Origin: CAYUYM01 sp964449305
GTDB lineage: Bacteria; Bacteroidota; Ignavibacteria; SZUA-365; CAYQST01
NCBI GenBank assembly: GCA_964449305.1
Contig: CAYUYM010000116.1
Location: 1 to 11,471, forward strand
Direction: 5' to 3'
DNA length: 11,471 nucleotides
In this document: piece by piece, positions 1 through 7,558 of the stretch
Layout of the letters: each line of letters opens with the position of its first letter
How positions within the stretch are numbered: the stretch's first letter is position 1
Program-made: the position numbers and the translations under genes
The notes under the pieces: generated by a model
The model's database searches: none
What the model was told of the DNA's origin: nothing
Seen by the model: the letters and a program-made list of their open reading frames with translations, nothing else

Positions 1-1504
1 CCTGCTTCTCGTACCGGTATCCCACGGTCAGATCCAGCACCTGCGCGATCGTGTACGTCGCCTGCCCGAACACCGCCGCATTCTCCGTGCTGGCTCCGCC
101 CATGGTCCGCTGCTCGAGGCTGGTCATGGTAAGCCCGAAGGGAGTGAGCTGTTGGTTGATGGACCCGGCGTAGGCGGGGAGAAAGGCGGCGTAGTCATCG
201 TCTCCATTCTCCTTGAAGTAGAAGAGGCCCGCGGTCCAAGCGAGCGGGGATTCGTCCCGCAGATTCTCGAAGCGCAGCTCCTGGCTGAAATTCCTGGTCG
301 GTCCCGTCTCCTTGAACCCAAGAATGTCGTATTCGCTGAAGTCCGCATCATACTCCCAGTCGAAGTCGGCGATGCGCTGCATGGTGGTGGTGGAGATGAT
401 GTTCGAGAAGCATGTCTGGTAGTTGAGCTTGAGTGCGCCCATCCAGTTCTTCTTCTTCACGAAGCTGTCGAAGTTGCGGCGCAGCTCGAAGGGCTGTGCC
501 AGCGCTGTCTGCGGGTCCTTCGCCATCGGCCAGCTGCTCTCGTCGATCGCCTCCAGGTTTCCGACCAGCTCGGCGCTGAAGGTGCTCGTCGGCAGGAAGG
601 CGAGGCGCACGATCCCCCCCCAGGTCTCCATCCCGCCCACCGTCGTGTTGAGGAAGGTGTTCGTGAACCAGCCGTCACGCTTCGACCACCAGCCGGAGAC
701 GCGTGCAAACAACACGTCACCCACGAGTGCGCCCGATGCCCCACCGTTGATGGTCCGGTCATTGTAGTCCCCATACGCGAGCCCGAGGTTGAACGTGGGC
801 TTGGGGCCCGGCCGCCGCGACACCACGTTCACCACGCCGGCAAAGGCGTTGCGACCGTAGAGCGTTCCCTGCGGACCACGCAACACCTCCACACGTTCCA
901 CATCGTCGAGCTGCATGGGATTCTGCCCGTAGCCGAAAATGGGGATGCCGTCAAAGTAGAAGAGGGATGTTGTGCTGAAGAAGGTGGAGGGGAACATGCC
1001 ACGGATGGAGATGAGGTTTGTCAGATGCGAGCCGCTTTCGGCCACCATCGTGTTGGGGGCGATGGCGATGAGATCCATGCGCTGCCGGATGTTCATGTCC
1101 TCGAGGCGCTGTGCCGGCAGGGCGGTGACTGCGAGAGACACATCCTGCAGGTTGGCCTGGCGCTTCTCAGCGGTGACCACCACCTCACGCAGTCCGATGG
1201 CGATCTGACTCAGCATGAAGTTCACCACAACTCTCGCATCCCGTTTCACAACCACGGCGCGTTTCTCCGGCGAGTAACTGACCAGCGAGGCGACGAGGAA
1301 GAACCTCCCCGGGGCGATGTCGGAGAGTGCGTATTCCCCGTTGACGTTGGTCACCGTTCCCCTGGATGTCCCCTCGATGGACACGATGGCACCGGCGAGT
1401 GGTGCCCCATCGGTGCCTTTCACCACGCCGGTGATTTCGGCGGCACAGACGGCATGAGACGACAGCAGGAGCAACAGCAGTGAGCACAACAGAATGGTCT
1501 TCAT
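1..1504 (-). CDS. TonB-dependent outer-membrane receptor (partial, C-terminus beyond left edge)
   Basis: Outer-membrane transporter for TonB/ExbBD-energised uptake of a ligand that the sequence does not identify. The frame is open for 501 codons from ATG at 1504 to the window edge with no stop. Residues 1-21 are a signal peptide (MKT, a leucine run, then HAVCA). Residues 22-101 resemble a carboxypeptidase-regulatory-like beta-sandwich (GVVKGTDGAPLAGAIV). A TonB-box-like stretch, EVVVTAEKRQ, lies at 107-116. The plug follows, with the hallmark VERVEVLRGPQGTLYGRNAF at 202-221. Barrel strands start near 235, with family phrases SQELRFEN, WTAGLFYF and LDLTVGYRYE. The family is usually 700-1000 residues, so roughly a third or more is missing to the left. 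The start at 1504 is preferred over the in-frame ATG at 1513 because AGGA (1513-1516) sits 8 bases upstream of 1504. No SusD-like partner is visible. Identity is certain; substrate is unknown. Confidence 0.95.
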   Translation of the reverse strand, partial: MKTILLCSLLLLLLSSHAVCAAEITGVVKGTDGAPLAGAIVSIEGTSRGTVTNVNGEYALSDIAPGRFFLVASLVSYSPEKRAVVVKRDARVVVNFMLSQIAIGLREVVVTAEKRQANLQDVSLAVTALPAQRLEDMNIRQRMDLIAIAPNTMVAESGSHLTNLISIRGMFPSTFFSTTSLFYFDGIPIFGYGQNPMQLDDVERVEVLRGPQGTLYGRNAFAGVVNVVSRRPGPKPTFNLGLAYGDYNDRTINGGASGALVGDVLFARVSGWWSKRDGWFTNTFLNTTVGGMETWGGIVRLAFLPTSTFSAELVGNLEAIDESSWPMAKDPQTALAQPFELRRNFDSFVKKKNWMGALKLNYQTCFSNIISTTTMQRIADFDWEYDADFSEYDILGFKETGPTRNFSQELRFENLRDESPLAWTAGLFYFKENGDDDYAAFLPAYAGSINQQLTPFGLTMTSLEQRTMGGASTENAAVFGQATYTIAQVLDLTVGYRYEKQ

Positions 1505-1764
1505 GGCGGTCATCCTGAATGATGATGGGGTGGGAATGCGGAGACGGTGTGCCTGGTGGGGAGGTGAGTCGTGAACGTGCAATATTACGTCAGCCGGGAC
1601 TCGCATTCCACTCTTCCGGGGAATAATGCCGCCAGGGGGGTGGCACTGGCCCGACCTGCCGGCAACACGCTGCGCGCGGCTCCACGGTGATCCACGGAAT
1701 GCGTATCTTTCCGTTCACGGCCCGCCCTGCGCTGGCACAGTCACTTCAACCTGCACTCCGTCAC
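1505..1764. promoter_or_regulatory. Divergent spacer between the receptor and the NFACT gene
   Basis: About 260 bases separate the receptor start from the preferred NFACT start. The spacer holds one conspicuous AT-rich island, GCAATATTA at 1579-1587, in otherwise GC-rich DNA. Read on the minus strand this is CGTAATATTGCAC, 75 bases before the receptor ATG, which suits a -10-type element. A very similar string occurs upstream of era. No convincing -35 partner, operator palindrome or riboswitch is seen. The right end, 1687-1764, is open in the NFACT frame and could be coding if an upstream start is used. Confidence 0.35.
1513..1516 (-). promoter_or_regulatory. Ribosome binding site of the TonB-dependent receptor
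   Basis: On the minus strand AGGA lies 8 bases before the ATG at 1504. It overlaps the alternative ATG at 1511-1513, so it can serve only the downstream start. It therefore decides the start of the receptor and puts the lysine of the signal peptide at residue 2. Confidence 0.6.
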
Positions 1765-3384
1765 ATGATCGCGAACTGGCTCACCTACTGTCTTCTTGCA
1801 CGCGAACTCGGCACCACACTTCGTGGGCGCCTGTTGGAGGAGGCGTGGTCCCAGGAGCGGAATGCCGCCATGCTCGCGTTCACCGCGGAGCATGGTGATG
1901 TGGTCACGCTGCTGTGCTCCTGCAATCCCCGCATGCCGCACATCATGGTCCAGGCACAGCCCCATCGTGCACGGCGGAATTCCGTGGACGTCGTCCCCGC
2001 CCTCATCGGCCGGCGTGTGGAGGGTGTCGACATCGCCCGCGGCGACCGCCTCCTCCGCATCCGTTTCGACGATGCCTCGTCCCTTGTGCTGCAGCTCTAT
2101 TCCGCCCGGGCCAACATGTTCCACTGCTCCGACGATGGCACGGTGCTCACGCCGTTCAAGCGCACCATCGAGCCGCTCGCCGTTGTCGGCGCCTCCTGGA
2201 TCGATCCCGCCCTGCCGCTCACCACGCATCTTCCCGCGACAGCGTCTGATGGCACCTCGGCGGAGGACCTTGCCGCGGCCTGCGGCTACCTCACCGGAAC
2301 CATGAGGCACGTCTTTCTCGCCGCCTGCGCAGGGGCACCGGACGCTGCACCGGTGACCGTGCTCACCGACCTGCTCCGGCAGTGCGAGCTGGCGGCACCG
2401 CGCATCCTCGTTGCAGACGATTCCCCTCCCGTGTTCTCCCTGCTCCCGGCCGACGACTTCGGGCGGCCTTTGGACACCAATGACGACGGGGTGCTTGCAC
2501 TGCACGGCCTGTGCCTGCGGCTGCGGCATCGATTCGAGAACTTCCGTTCGCGCAAGACCGCGCTGCTCGCCGCCATCAGCAGGGAGATGGACCGCCGCAC
2601 CAGGACGCTGGCATCGCAGCCGGCTGCAGTGGAACGCGAGGCCGAGGCGGCACGGTACGAGAAATGGGGTCACCTCCTCATGATCCACACCGAGGTTGCT
2701 CCCGCGCAGCCGGGACTCGTTGTGCTGCCCGACATCTTCACCGATCCGCGTCTTGTGGTGAGCATCCCCGTGCGTGAGGGCGACTCCAACATCCGCAGTG
2801 CGGAACGCTACTACGACAAGGCCCGCAACATCCGCGCGGGCATCATTCACAGCGAGGAAAAACGCGCGGCCGCACTGGCGCGGCTCGAGGAGCTCGAGGC
2901 CATGAAACACCGCATCGACAGCATCACCGATCCAGACGACCTGCGTGAGGAACTCCGCGCCCTCAAGGAGGCGGGGACAAGCCCGGCCGGTGTCGGGGGG
3001 CCGAAGCAGGGGCCGGCCCTGCCCTACCGCACCTTCGAGGTGGGGGGCTACACCGTACTCGTCGGCAAGACCTCACACGACAATGATGAGCTCACCTTCC
3101 GGCACGCACGCCCCAACGACATCTGGATGCACGCCCGGGGTGTGCCCGGATCGCACGTCGTCATCCGCCTCGACGGGCGCCCGAAGCCGGGCAGGGACGT
3201 CATCCGCCTCGCCGCCGCCCTGGCAGCCTACTATAGCAAGTACCGCAACGCCGGCAATGTGCCCGTCTGCTACACAGAACGGAAATACGTCCACAAGATG
3301 AAGGGCGCCCCTCCCGGCACCGTCCGCCTTGATCGCGAAGAGGTTGTCATGGTCAAGCCAGCGCCTGGGGGTGAGGCGGAGTAA
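1765..3384 (+). CDS. rqcH: NFACT-family ribosome quality control protein (RqcH/Rqc2-like)
   Basis: Family role: RqcH/Rqc2 binds 60S/50S subunits carrying a stalled peptidyl-tRNA and recruits alanyl-tRNA to add a C-terminal alanine tail that marks the chain for degradation; cytoplasmic. From ATG 1765 the protein has 539 residues, normal for the family. NFACT-N occupies roughly residues 1-200, with the Asp-Arg pair at 94-95 (ARGDRLLRIRF), matching the DR motif needed for tRNA binding. A charged helical middle lies around 255-410. NFACT-R (DUF814) covers about 420-535, with NDIWMHA at 451-457, PGSHVVI and MKGAPPGTVR. The frame is open upstream to GTG 1687 (565 residues, also ATG 1699). I prefer 1765 because MIANWLTYCLLARELG aligns with the usual family N-terminus and places the DR pair at the expected depth. 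No clear Shine-Dalgarno marks any of the three starts. It ends 34 bases before the convergent cyclase stop. Confidence 0.9.
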   Translation: MIANWLTYCLLARELGTTLRGRLLEEAWSQERNAAMLAFTAEHGDVVTLLCSCNPRMPHIMVQAQPHRARRNSVDVVPALIGRRVEGVDIARGDRLLRIRFDDASSLVLQLYSARANMFHCSDDGTVLTPFKRTIEPLAVVGASWIDPALPLTTHLPATASDGTSAEDLAAACGYLTGTMRHVFLAACAGAPDAAPVTVLTDLLRQCELAAPRILVADDSPPVFSLLPADDFGRPLDTNDDGVLALHGLCLRLRHRFENFRSRKTALLAAISREMDRRTRTLASQPAAVEREAEAARYEKWGHLLMIHTEVAPAQPGLVVLPDIFTDPRLVVSIPVREGDSNIRSAERYYDKARNIRAGIIHSEEKRAAALARLEELEAMKHRIDSITDPDDLREELRALKEAGTSPAGVGGPKQGPALPYRTFEVGGYTVLVGKTSHDNDELTFRHARPNDIWMHARGVPGSHVVIRLDGRPKPGRDVIRLAAALAAYYSKYRNAGNVPVCYTERKYVHKMKGAPPGTVRLDREEVVMVKPAPGGEAE

Positions 3385-3418
3385 GGGCGTGTGCTCAAGG
3401 CATCAGGGTATCACGGCA

Positions 3419-5395
3419 TCACGTTGGGCTGACGCTGTTTCGCAGTCCTCCCAGGAACCACGTTCTCACCTCCCCCTTGCCTTTCACCTGCACCAGACCA
3501 CGTTCGGCGAGGTGGAACTCACCGGGGCTGTCGGTGGCAGCAAGCGCCTGTCGGAAGCGGTCAGTGATCTGGATGTGCCCGGGGATGCCGTGCGATTCCA
3601 TGCGTGAGGCGGTGTTGACCATGTCGCCCCACAGGTCGTAAATGAACTTCTGCTCGCCGATCACGCCGGCCACGATGGGACCGCAATCCAGACCGATGCG
3701 GCAGTCCAGCCGCTGTTCGGTGGGCCGTCCGTCGGCGTCGGGCAGGGGAAAGGCATGGAGGATGCCGAGCGCCTCCACGGCGAAGCGCGCGGCGATCACG
3801 GCGTGATCCTCGAGTGGGACGGGGATGCCGGCGGCGGCCATGTAGCAGTCCCCGATGGTCTTGATCTTCTCAAGTCCGTGCCGCGCAGCGATCTGGTCGA
3901 AGCGTGTGAAGATGCCGTTGAGGATCTGCACCACCTGCTGCGGAGAGGTTCGCACGCTCAACAGCGTGAAATCCACGATGTCGATGAAGACGACAGAGGC
4001 GGCCTCATACTGATCGGCGATTGTCGCTTCGCCGCGCTTCAGCCGCCGGGCGATCGGTTCGGGCAGGACGTTGAGCAGCAGGCGGTCGGAGGTTTCCTTC
4101 TCCTGTTCCAGCTCATGTGTCCGGAGCTTCACGGTTTCCTCGAGTTCGCCGGCGAAATTCTCCACACGTCGGAAGGCTGAGGCAAACAGACGTGCCAGAA
4201 TGATCACCTGCATGATGGCGAAGGCCACATGCCCGAAATACGATGGGATGTATCCCGCCATGATGCCATTGGCATGCAGCATTTCACTGAAGGTGGGGAT
4301 GATGGCACCGATGCATCCGATGAGGAACAGGATGGCATTCTCCCGTCGCCGCTGAATCGCATGGATGGAAACGACGATCGCATACACGGAAAGTGCGACC
4401 AGTGTCAGCTGTGCAGGCATCACAAGGAAGCTGAACATCCACGGCGGGAGCAGCAGCGCGCAGAGAAGGACGCAGGAGATCGAGGTGAAAATCCTCAGCG
4501 CACGTGGGGAGAAATCCAGCGTGAACAGGGATCGAAATGCCATGGCGATGACAGCAGGGTAGAGGAACAATGCGCCGAGCTCCATGCGGATCACCAGGTC
4601 CCACGGTGTGCCGGGAAAAAGGACCATGATGAGCCGGTTGTCGGTGCTGACCGTGCGGATGGCACCGGCGAGAATCATGAGGCCGAAGTACAGCGAGGGT
4701 TTTTCGTGACGCCGAAAGGCATGAAACGCAAGGAAGATGAATGCGGTGATCATCAGGACACCGCACACCACGCCGGTGAACACCACTTCTCGCGAGTGCT
4801 GTTCAGGCACGATGGACGGGAGTCCCAGCAACAGCGAGTTGGGCATCCCGCCTTTCCAGTAATGATGGTTCGAGACCTGGACCACGATTTCTATGGTGTC
4901 GTGCGTGACTGCAAAATCCAGCTCCCGGGGGGCGAATTCCGGCACGGCTGCTTCCGCCGTGGCCGACACCGCGCCATTGCACATCAGCAGGGTGTCGTTC
5001 ACATATAATCGGTAGGCGGTGAGTTGGTTGAGGCAGATCAGAGTGAACGCCCTGACTTCTCGAGGAGGCAGCAGACGCAGCCGGTAGGTGGCCTGGCCGA
5101 AGGGCGGAAGCCGTCTGCCATGCCACTCCTTGAACAACCAGGTGCCGGGCACGGGCATGAAGCCGCGGTCAGGCACGGTGTCCATCGCAGCGGCATCGAG
5201 AATCTCTCCCCATGCAAACTGCCACATGCCGTCGAGCCGGATGGAGCCTCCCTGTGAAGGGTCCCACCCACGCAGGTCCAGCATTCCTTCATGCGCCAGC
5301 GGTTGTCGGCTCGCCTGCGGGGTGCAACCAGCCAGGATGATCGCCAGCAATGCGAGCGACGGGAGATGGAGGAGCAGACGATTGTGGAGTGCCAT
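3419..5395 (-). CDS. Membrane adenylate cyclase with 7TMR-DISM sensor and class III catalytic domain
   Basis: Inner-membrane receptor cyclase, 658 residues, making cAMP from ATP. Order: signal sequence with lipobox ILAGC (Cys24); DISM extracellular beta-sandwich, about 35-200, probably carbohydrate- or small-ligand-binding; seven hydrophobic helices between about 205 and 404; a coiled coil at 410-440; the linker LLLNVLPEPIARRLK; and the cyclase domain at 465-650. Catalytic residues are complete: metal Asp472 and Asp475 (FIDIVDF), adenine-selecting Lys512 (KIKTIGD) and Asp587 (YDLWG), and transition-state Asn594 and Arg598 (VNTASRM). The Lys/Asp pair favours ATP; guanylate cyclases carry Glu and Cys there. 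AAGG lies 8 bases before the ATG. A truncated relative of its N-terminus ends 17 bases upstream, and the two may be co-transcribed. A lipobox on a multi-pass protein is unusual. The ligand is unknown. Confidence 0.93.
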   Translation of the reverse strand: MALHNRLLLHLPSLALLAIILAGCTPQASRQPLAHEGMLDLRGWDPSQGGSIRLDGMWQFAWGEILDAAAMDTVPDRGFMPVPGTWLFKEWHGRRLPPFGQATYRLRLLPPREVRAFTLICLNQLTAYRLYVNDTLLMCNGAVSATAEAAVPEFAPRELDFAVTHDTIEIVVQVSNHHYWKGGMPNSLLLGLPSIVPEQHSREVVFTGVVCGVLMITAFIFLAFHAFRRHEKPSLYFGLMILAGAIRTVSTDNRLIMVLFPGTPWDLVIRMELGALFLYPAVIAMAFRSLFTLDFSPRALRIFTSISCVLLCALLLPPWMFSFLVMPAQLTLVALSVYAIVVSIHAIQRRRENAILFLIGCIGAIIPTFSEMLHANGIMAGYIPSYFGHVAFAIMQVIILARLFASAFRRVENFAGELEETVKLRTHELEQEKETSDRLLLNVLPEPIARRLKRGEATIADQYEAASVVFIDIVDFTLLSVRTSPQQVVQILNGIFTRFDQIAARHGLEKIKTIGDCYMAAAGIPVPLEDHAVIAARFAVEALGILHAFPLPDADGRPTEQRLDCRIGLDCGPIVAGVIGEQKFIYDLWGDMVNTASRMESHGIPGHIQITDRFRQALAATDSPGEFHLAERGLVQVKGKGEVRTWFLGGLRNSVSPT

Positions 5396-5412
5396 GGCAG
5401 GCGCCTTGGGTG

Positions 5413-5772
5413 TCAGAGGTGTGTCGATGCTGTGGCGTGATCATGCCCGATGGCCGGAGGTGTTGCACCCTGCCACTCCCTTCCCATCCAGGTTTCTGGT
5501 GTTGTGACCACCTTCCAGGTGGTGACGCTGTCGGCGTCCGCGGGCGCGAGGAAGGTGTTCCAGGCGCACTCCCATTCGCCGGCGCACAACACCGGTCCCT
5601 GTCGTTCGAAGTCCCAGTTCCGCAGATCGAGCACGCCCTGCCGTGCACAGGTGCCTTCCTGCACGTCGTGGTCGCATCCTGTGGCGAGGCAGCAGAGCGC
5701 AAGACCCAGCAGCACGCGGATCAGTACATGCTCCGGGCGGCGCACCAACTCTGTGCTGGTCGAGAGCGCCAT
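5413..5772 (-). pseudogene. Truncated paralogue of the cyclase DISM domain (lipobox protein remnant)
   Basis: A 119-codon open frame from ATG 5772 that matches the first ~100 residues of the adjacent cyclase and then stops. It has a signal peptide with lipobox LATGC (Cys33; cyclase ILAGC), then GVLDLRNWD (cyclase GMLDLRGWD), GEWECAW (GMWQFAW) and PETWMGREWQG (PGTWLFKEWHG). Similarity fades at the point equal to cyclase residue ~102, and TGA follows 10 codons later. What remains is about half of a DISM fold, so a working sensor is unlikely. I read it as the leftover of a tandem cyclase copy whose membrane and catalytic parts were deleted. The signal peptide and frame are intact, so an expressed small lipoprotein cannot be excluded. 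The start is chosen because both proteins then begin MAL; an in-frame ATG at 5820 would add 16 residues. The copies are clearly diverged, so the duplication is not recent. Confidence 0.6.
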
Positions 5773-5872
5773 GGTCGGGCACGGGACCGGTTGTTGCCGG
5801 CATTCCTTGAATGGGTGCATTGGGATGTGACGGTGTGATGGATGAGAACTGCCGAATCAATGAGACGATCAG

Positions 5873-5904
5873 CATCGGTGCACGCGCTCCCTGCGGCACC
5901 GATG
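5873..5904 (-). terminator. Stem-loop downstream of lptC (9-bp stem)
   Basis: A perfect inverted repeat, CATCGGTGC at 5873-5881 and GCACCGATG at 5896-5904, encloses a 14-base loop. It lies 28 bases beyond the lptC stop. There is no T-tract, so it is not a classical intrinsic terminator. It may be a Rho-type end, an mRNA 3' stabiliser or a regulatory fold. Confidence 0.4.
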
Positions 5905-5908
5905 GAGT

Positions 5909-5922
5909 TCCGCCGAGGCGGA
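5909..5922 (-). terminator. Short GC hairpin directly after the lptC stop
   Basis: TCCGC (5909-5913) pairs with GCGGA (5918-5922) around a four-base loop that reads CTCG on the lptC strand. It starts nine bases after the lptC TGA. No U-run follows. It is probably part of the same 3' structure as the stem-loop at 5873-5904. Confidence 0.35.
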
Positions 5923-5931
5923 GCACCGAGG

Positions 5932-6492
5932 TCATCTGTCGACCGAGGCCGTCCCGCTGACGCGGAACACGACGTAATTCTTCAACCCCTGGTCCGCCTC
6001 GAATCCATATCCCTGCAGGCGGTCCTTCGGTGAGGTGATGGAGACGAAACGGTCGCTTCGGATCTTCCGTGTACCGTTGTCCCAGAACAGATACTCCGTC
6101 GTCACCACCGTGCCGCTGTCGGAGCGGAAGACGACATGCCCGAAGGCCTCCATGTTCTTTGTGTCGTCATGGACCACGCCGCTGTCGGCCGAGAGGCGCG
6201 AGCTGTGCGACTTGTCGGTGTTGTAGAAGTCCACCGTCAGTCCCGAATCCAGGAGCGTCAGCTTCACCTCCTCGAACATGCGGACGTGCGTGGCGACGAG
6301 CACCGCCTTCACGAGGCCGGAGTCGGTGAACAGGACGCGGTCGTTCCAGCTTTCCTGCGACGGCTGCTCCTGGAGGGTCCCGCCGCCGGCGGCGGGCGGC
6401 TTCACCGCGTGCTGGCAGCCCGCACTCCACAGGAGCAGCAGGCAGCACAGGGCGGCATGGAGGAGGGGCGTGATCGACGCGTGTGCGGGCAT
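5932..6492 (-). CDS. lptC: LPS export ABC transporter periplasmic protein LptC
   Basis: LptC takes lipopolysaccharide from the LptB2FG transporter and passes it to LptA across the periplasm. The protein has 186 residues, typical for the family. The N-terminus is a signal sequence ending in a lipobox (WSAGC, Cys26), so it is probably a lipoprotein rather than single-pass as in E. coli. The LptC beta-jellyroll covers about 48-183, with repeating strand patterns: LTVDFYNTDKSHSSRLSADS, then AFGHVVFRSDSGTVVTTEYLFW, IRSDRFVSI and GYGFEADQGL. These are the usual LptC features of a 'gv.v.fyn' strand, a 'T..L.W' strand and a G.GFE turn. The ATG is 3 bases after the ruvB stop, which implies translational coupling and a shared transcript. 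No strong Shine-Dalgarno is present, which also fits coupling. No lptA is in the window. Confidence 0.87.
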   Translation of the reverse strand: MPAHASITPLLHAALCCLLLLWSAGCQHAVKPPAAGGGTLQEQPSQESWNDRVLFTDSGLVKAVLVATHVRMFEEVKLTLLDSGLTVDFYNTDKSHSSRLSADSGVVHDDTKNMEAFGHVVFRSDSGTVVTTEYLFWDNGTRKIRSDRFVSITSPKDRLQGYGFEADQGLKNYVVFRVSGTASVDR

Positions 6493-6495
6493 GTG

Positions 6496-7506
6496 TCAGA
6501 ACCCGATGATGGCCTGTGGCGGCGCCGGTCGGGTGCGGTCCAGCAGGGTGTAGGCGATCTCCGTGAGCTCACGGCCGCGCGGAGTGCGCTTGATGTAGCC
6601 CTCCTGGATGAGGTAGGGCTCGTACACCTCCTCGATCGTGCCCGCTTCCTCGCCCACGGCGATGGCCAGCGTGTTGATCCCCACCGGGCCGCCGGAGTAC
6701 TTCTCCAACATGCAGAGAAGGATGCGCTTGTCCATCTCGTCGAGCCCGTGCTCGTCCACCTCGAGCGCGTTGAGGGCGAAGTCGGCGATGTCCTGGGTGA
6801 TGACCCCTGTCCCACGCACCTGCGCAAAGTCCCGCGCGCGGCGCAGCAGCCGGTTGGCAATGCGGGGTGTGCCGCGCGACCTCCGGGCGATCTCCGCGGC
6901 GCCCTCGCCGGCGTCGATTGCGATGGCAAGGATCTCCGCGGAGCGCAGCACGATGTGTTGAAGGTCCGCCACCACATAGTAATCCAGCCGGTTCGTGATG
7001 CCGAAGCGTGCGCGCAGGGGCGCGGTGAGCAGCCCGGCCCGCGTCGTTGCTCCGATCAGGGTGAAGGGTTTGATGTCGATGCGCACCGACCGGGCGTTCG
7101 GTCCCGTGTCGATCATGATGTCGAGGCAGAAATCCTCCATCGCGGAGTACAGGTATTCCTCCACCAGCGGTGACAGCCGGTGGATCTCGTCGATGAAGAG
7201 GCAGTCGCCGGAATCAAGGTTGGTGAGCAGACCGGCAAGATCCCCGGGCTTGTCGAGCACGGGGCCGGAGGTCATCTTCAGCCCCGCCCCCATTTCGTTG
7301 GCGATGATGTGGGCCAGCGTCGTCTTGCCCAGCCCTGGCGGGCCGGTGAGCAGGACATGGTCCAGAGCCTCGCCGCGCATCCTGGCAGCCTGGATGAAGA
7401 CCTTGAGGTTGTCCACGATGCTCCGCTGCCCCACGAAGTCCTCGAAGCGGACAGGCCGCAGCGCGCGGTCCACGTCGCGTTCCTCGCCCGTCGGCAGGGC
7501 GCCCAT
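6496..7506 (-). CDS. ruvB: Holliday junction branch-migration ATPase RuvB
   Basis: Hexameric AAA+ motor that, with RuvA, drives branch migration of Holliday junctions during recombinational repair. 336 residues from ATG 7506. Motifs (numbered from there): Walker A GPPGLGKT at 55-62, Walker B LFIDEIHR around 103-110, sensor 1 GATTRAG at 152-158, the arginine-finger region PLRARFGI at 163-170, and sensor 2 GTPRIANRLL. The C-terminal winged helix includes GPVGINTLA and IQEGYIKRTPRGRELT. All signature parts are intact. An in-frame ATG at 7527 would add seven residues (MKRKDDT). I prefer 7506 because AAGGA at 7514-7518 lies 7 bases before it, whereas the upstream start has only a distant AAAGG. 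It follows era by about 50 bases and precedes lptC by 3, suggesting an era-ruvB-lptC transcript. ruvA and ruvC are not here. Confidence 0.96.
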   Translation of the reverse strand: MGALPTGEERDVDRALRPVRFEDFVGQRSIVDNLKVFIQAARMRGEALDHVLLTGPPGLGKTTLAHIIANEMGAGLKMTSGPVLDKPGDLAGLLTNLDSGDCLFIDEIHRLSPLVEEYLYSAMEDFCLDIMIDTGPNARSVRIDIKPFTLIGATTRAGLLTAPLRARFGITNRLDYYVVADLQHIVLRSAEILAIAIDAGEGAAEIARRSRGTPRIANRLLRRARDFAQVRGTGVITQDIADFALNALEVDEHGLDEMDKRILLCMLEKYSGGPVGINTLAIAVGEEAGTIEEVYEPYLIQEGYIKRTPRGRELTEIAYTLLDRTRPAPPQAIIGF

Positions 7507-7513
7507 GGTGTCA

Positions 7514-7518
7514 TCCTT
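7514..7518 (-). promoter_or_regulatory. Ribosome binding site deciding the ruvB start
   Basis: AAGGA on the minus strand, 7 bases upstream of ATG 7506. It lies inside the frame of the longer alternative beginning at 7527, so it favours the shorter RuvB. Confidence 0.5.
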
Positions 7519-7558
7519 GCGTTTCATGCCGTGTCACACCGCCTTTGCTGTGAAGTGG

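Noticed and set aside
1..1504. SusC/SusD-type polysaccharide utilisation locus
   Set aside because: The receptor has a regulatory-like N-domain, but no SusD-like lipoprotein, glycosidase or sigma/anti-sigma pair is present, and the plug phrases are those of general TonB receptors.
1641..1656. TGGCAC followed by CGACC as a sigma-54 promoter
   Set aside because: Only the -24 half is present; the -12 TTGC element is missing at the required spacing.
3385..3421. Terminator between the convergent NFACT and cyclase genes
   Set aside because: The 34-base gap has only a short direct repeat (GGCATCA at 3399-3405 and 3415-3421), no hairpin and no T-tract.
3419..5395. Guanylate rather than adenylate cyclase
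   Set aside because: The purine-selecting positions are Lys512 and Asp587, the adenylate pair; guanylate cyclases have Glu and Cys there.
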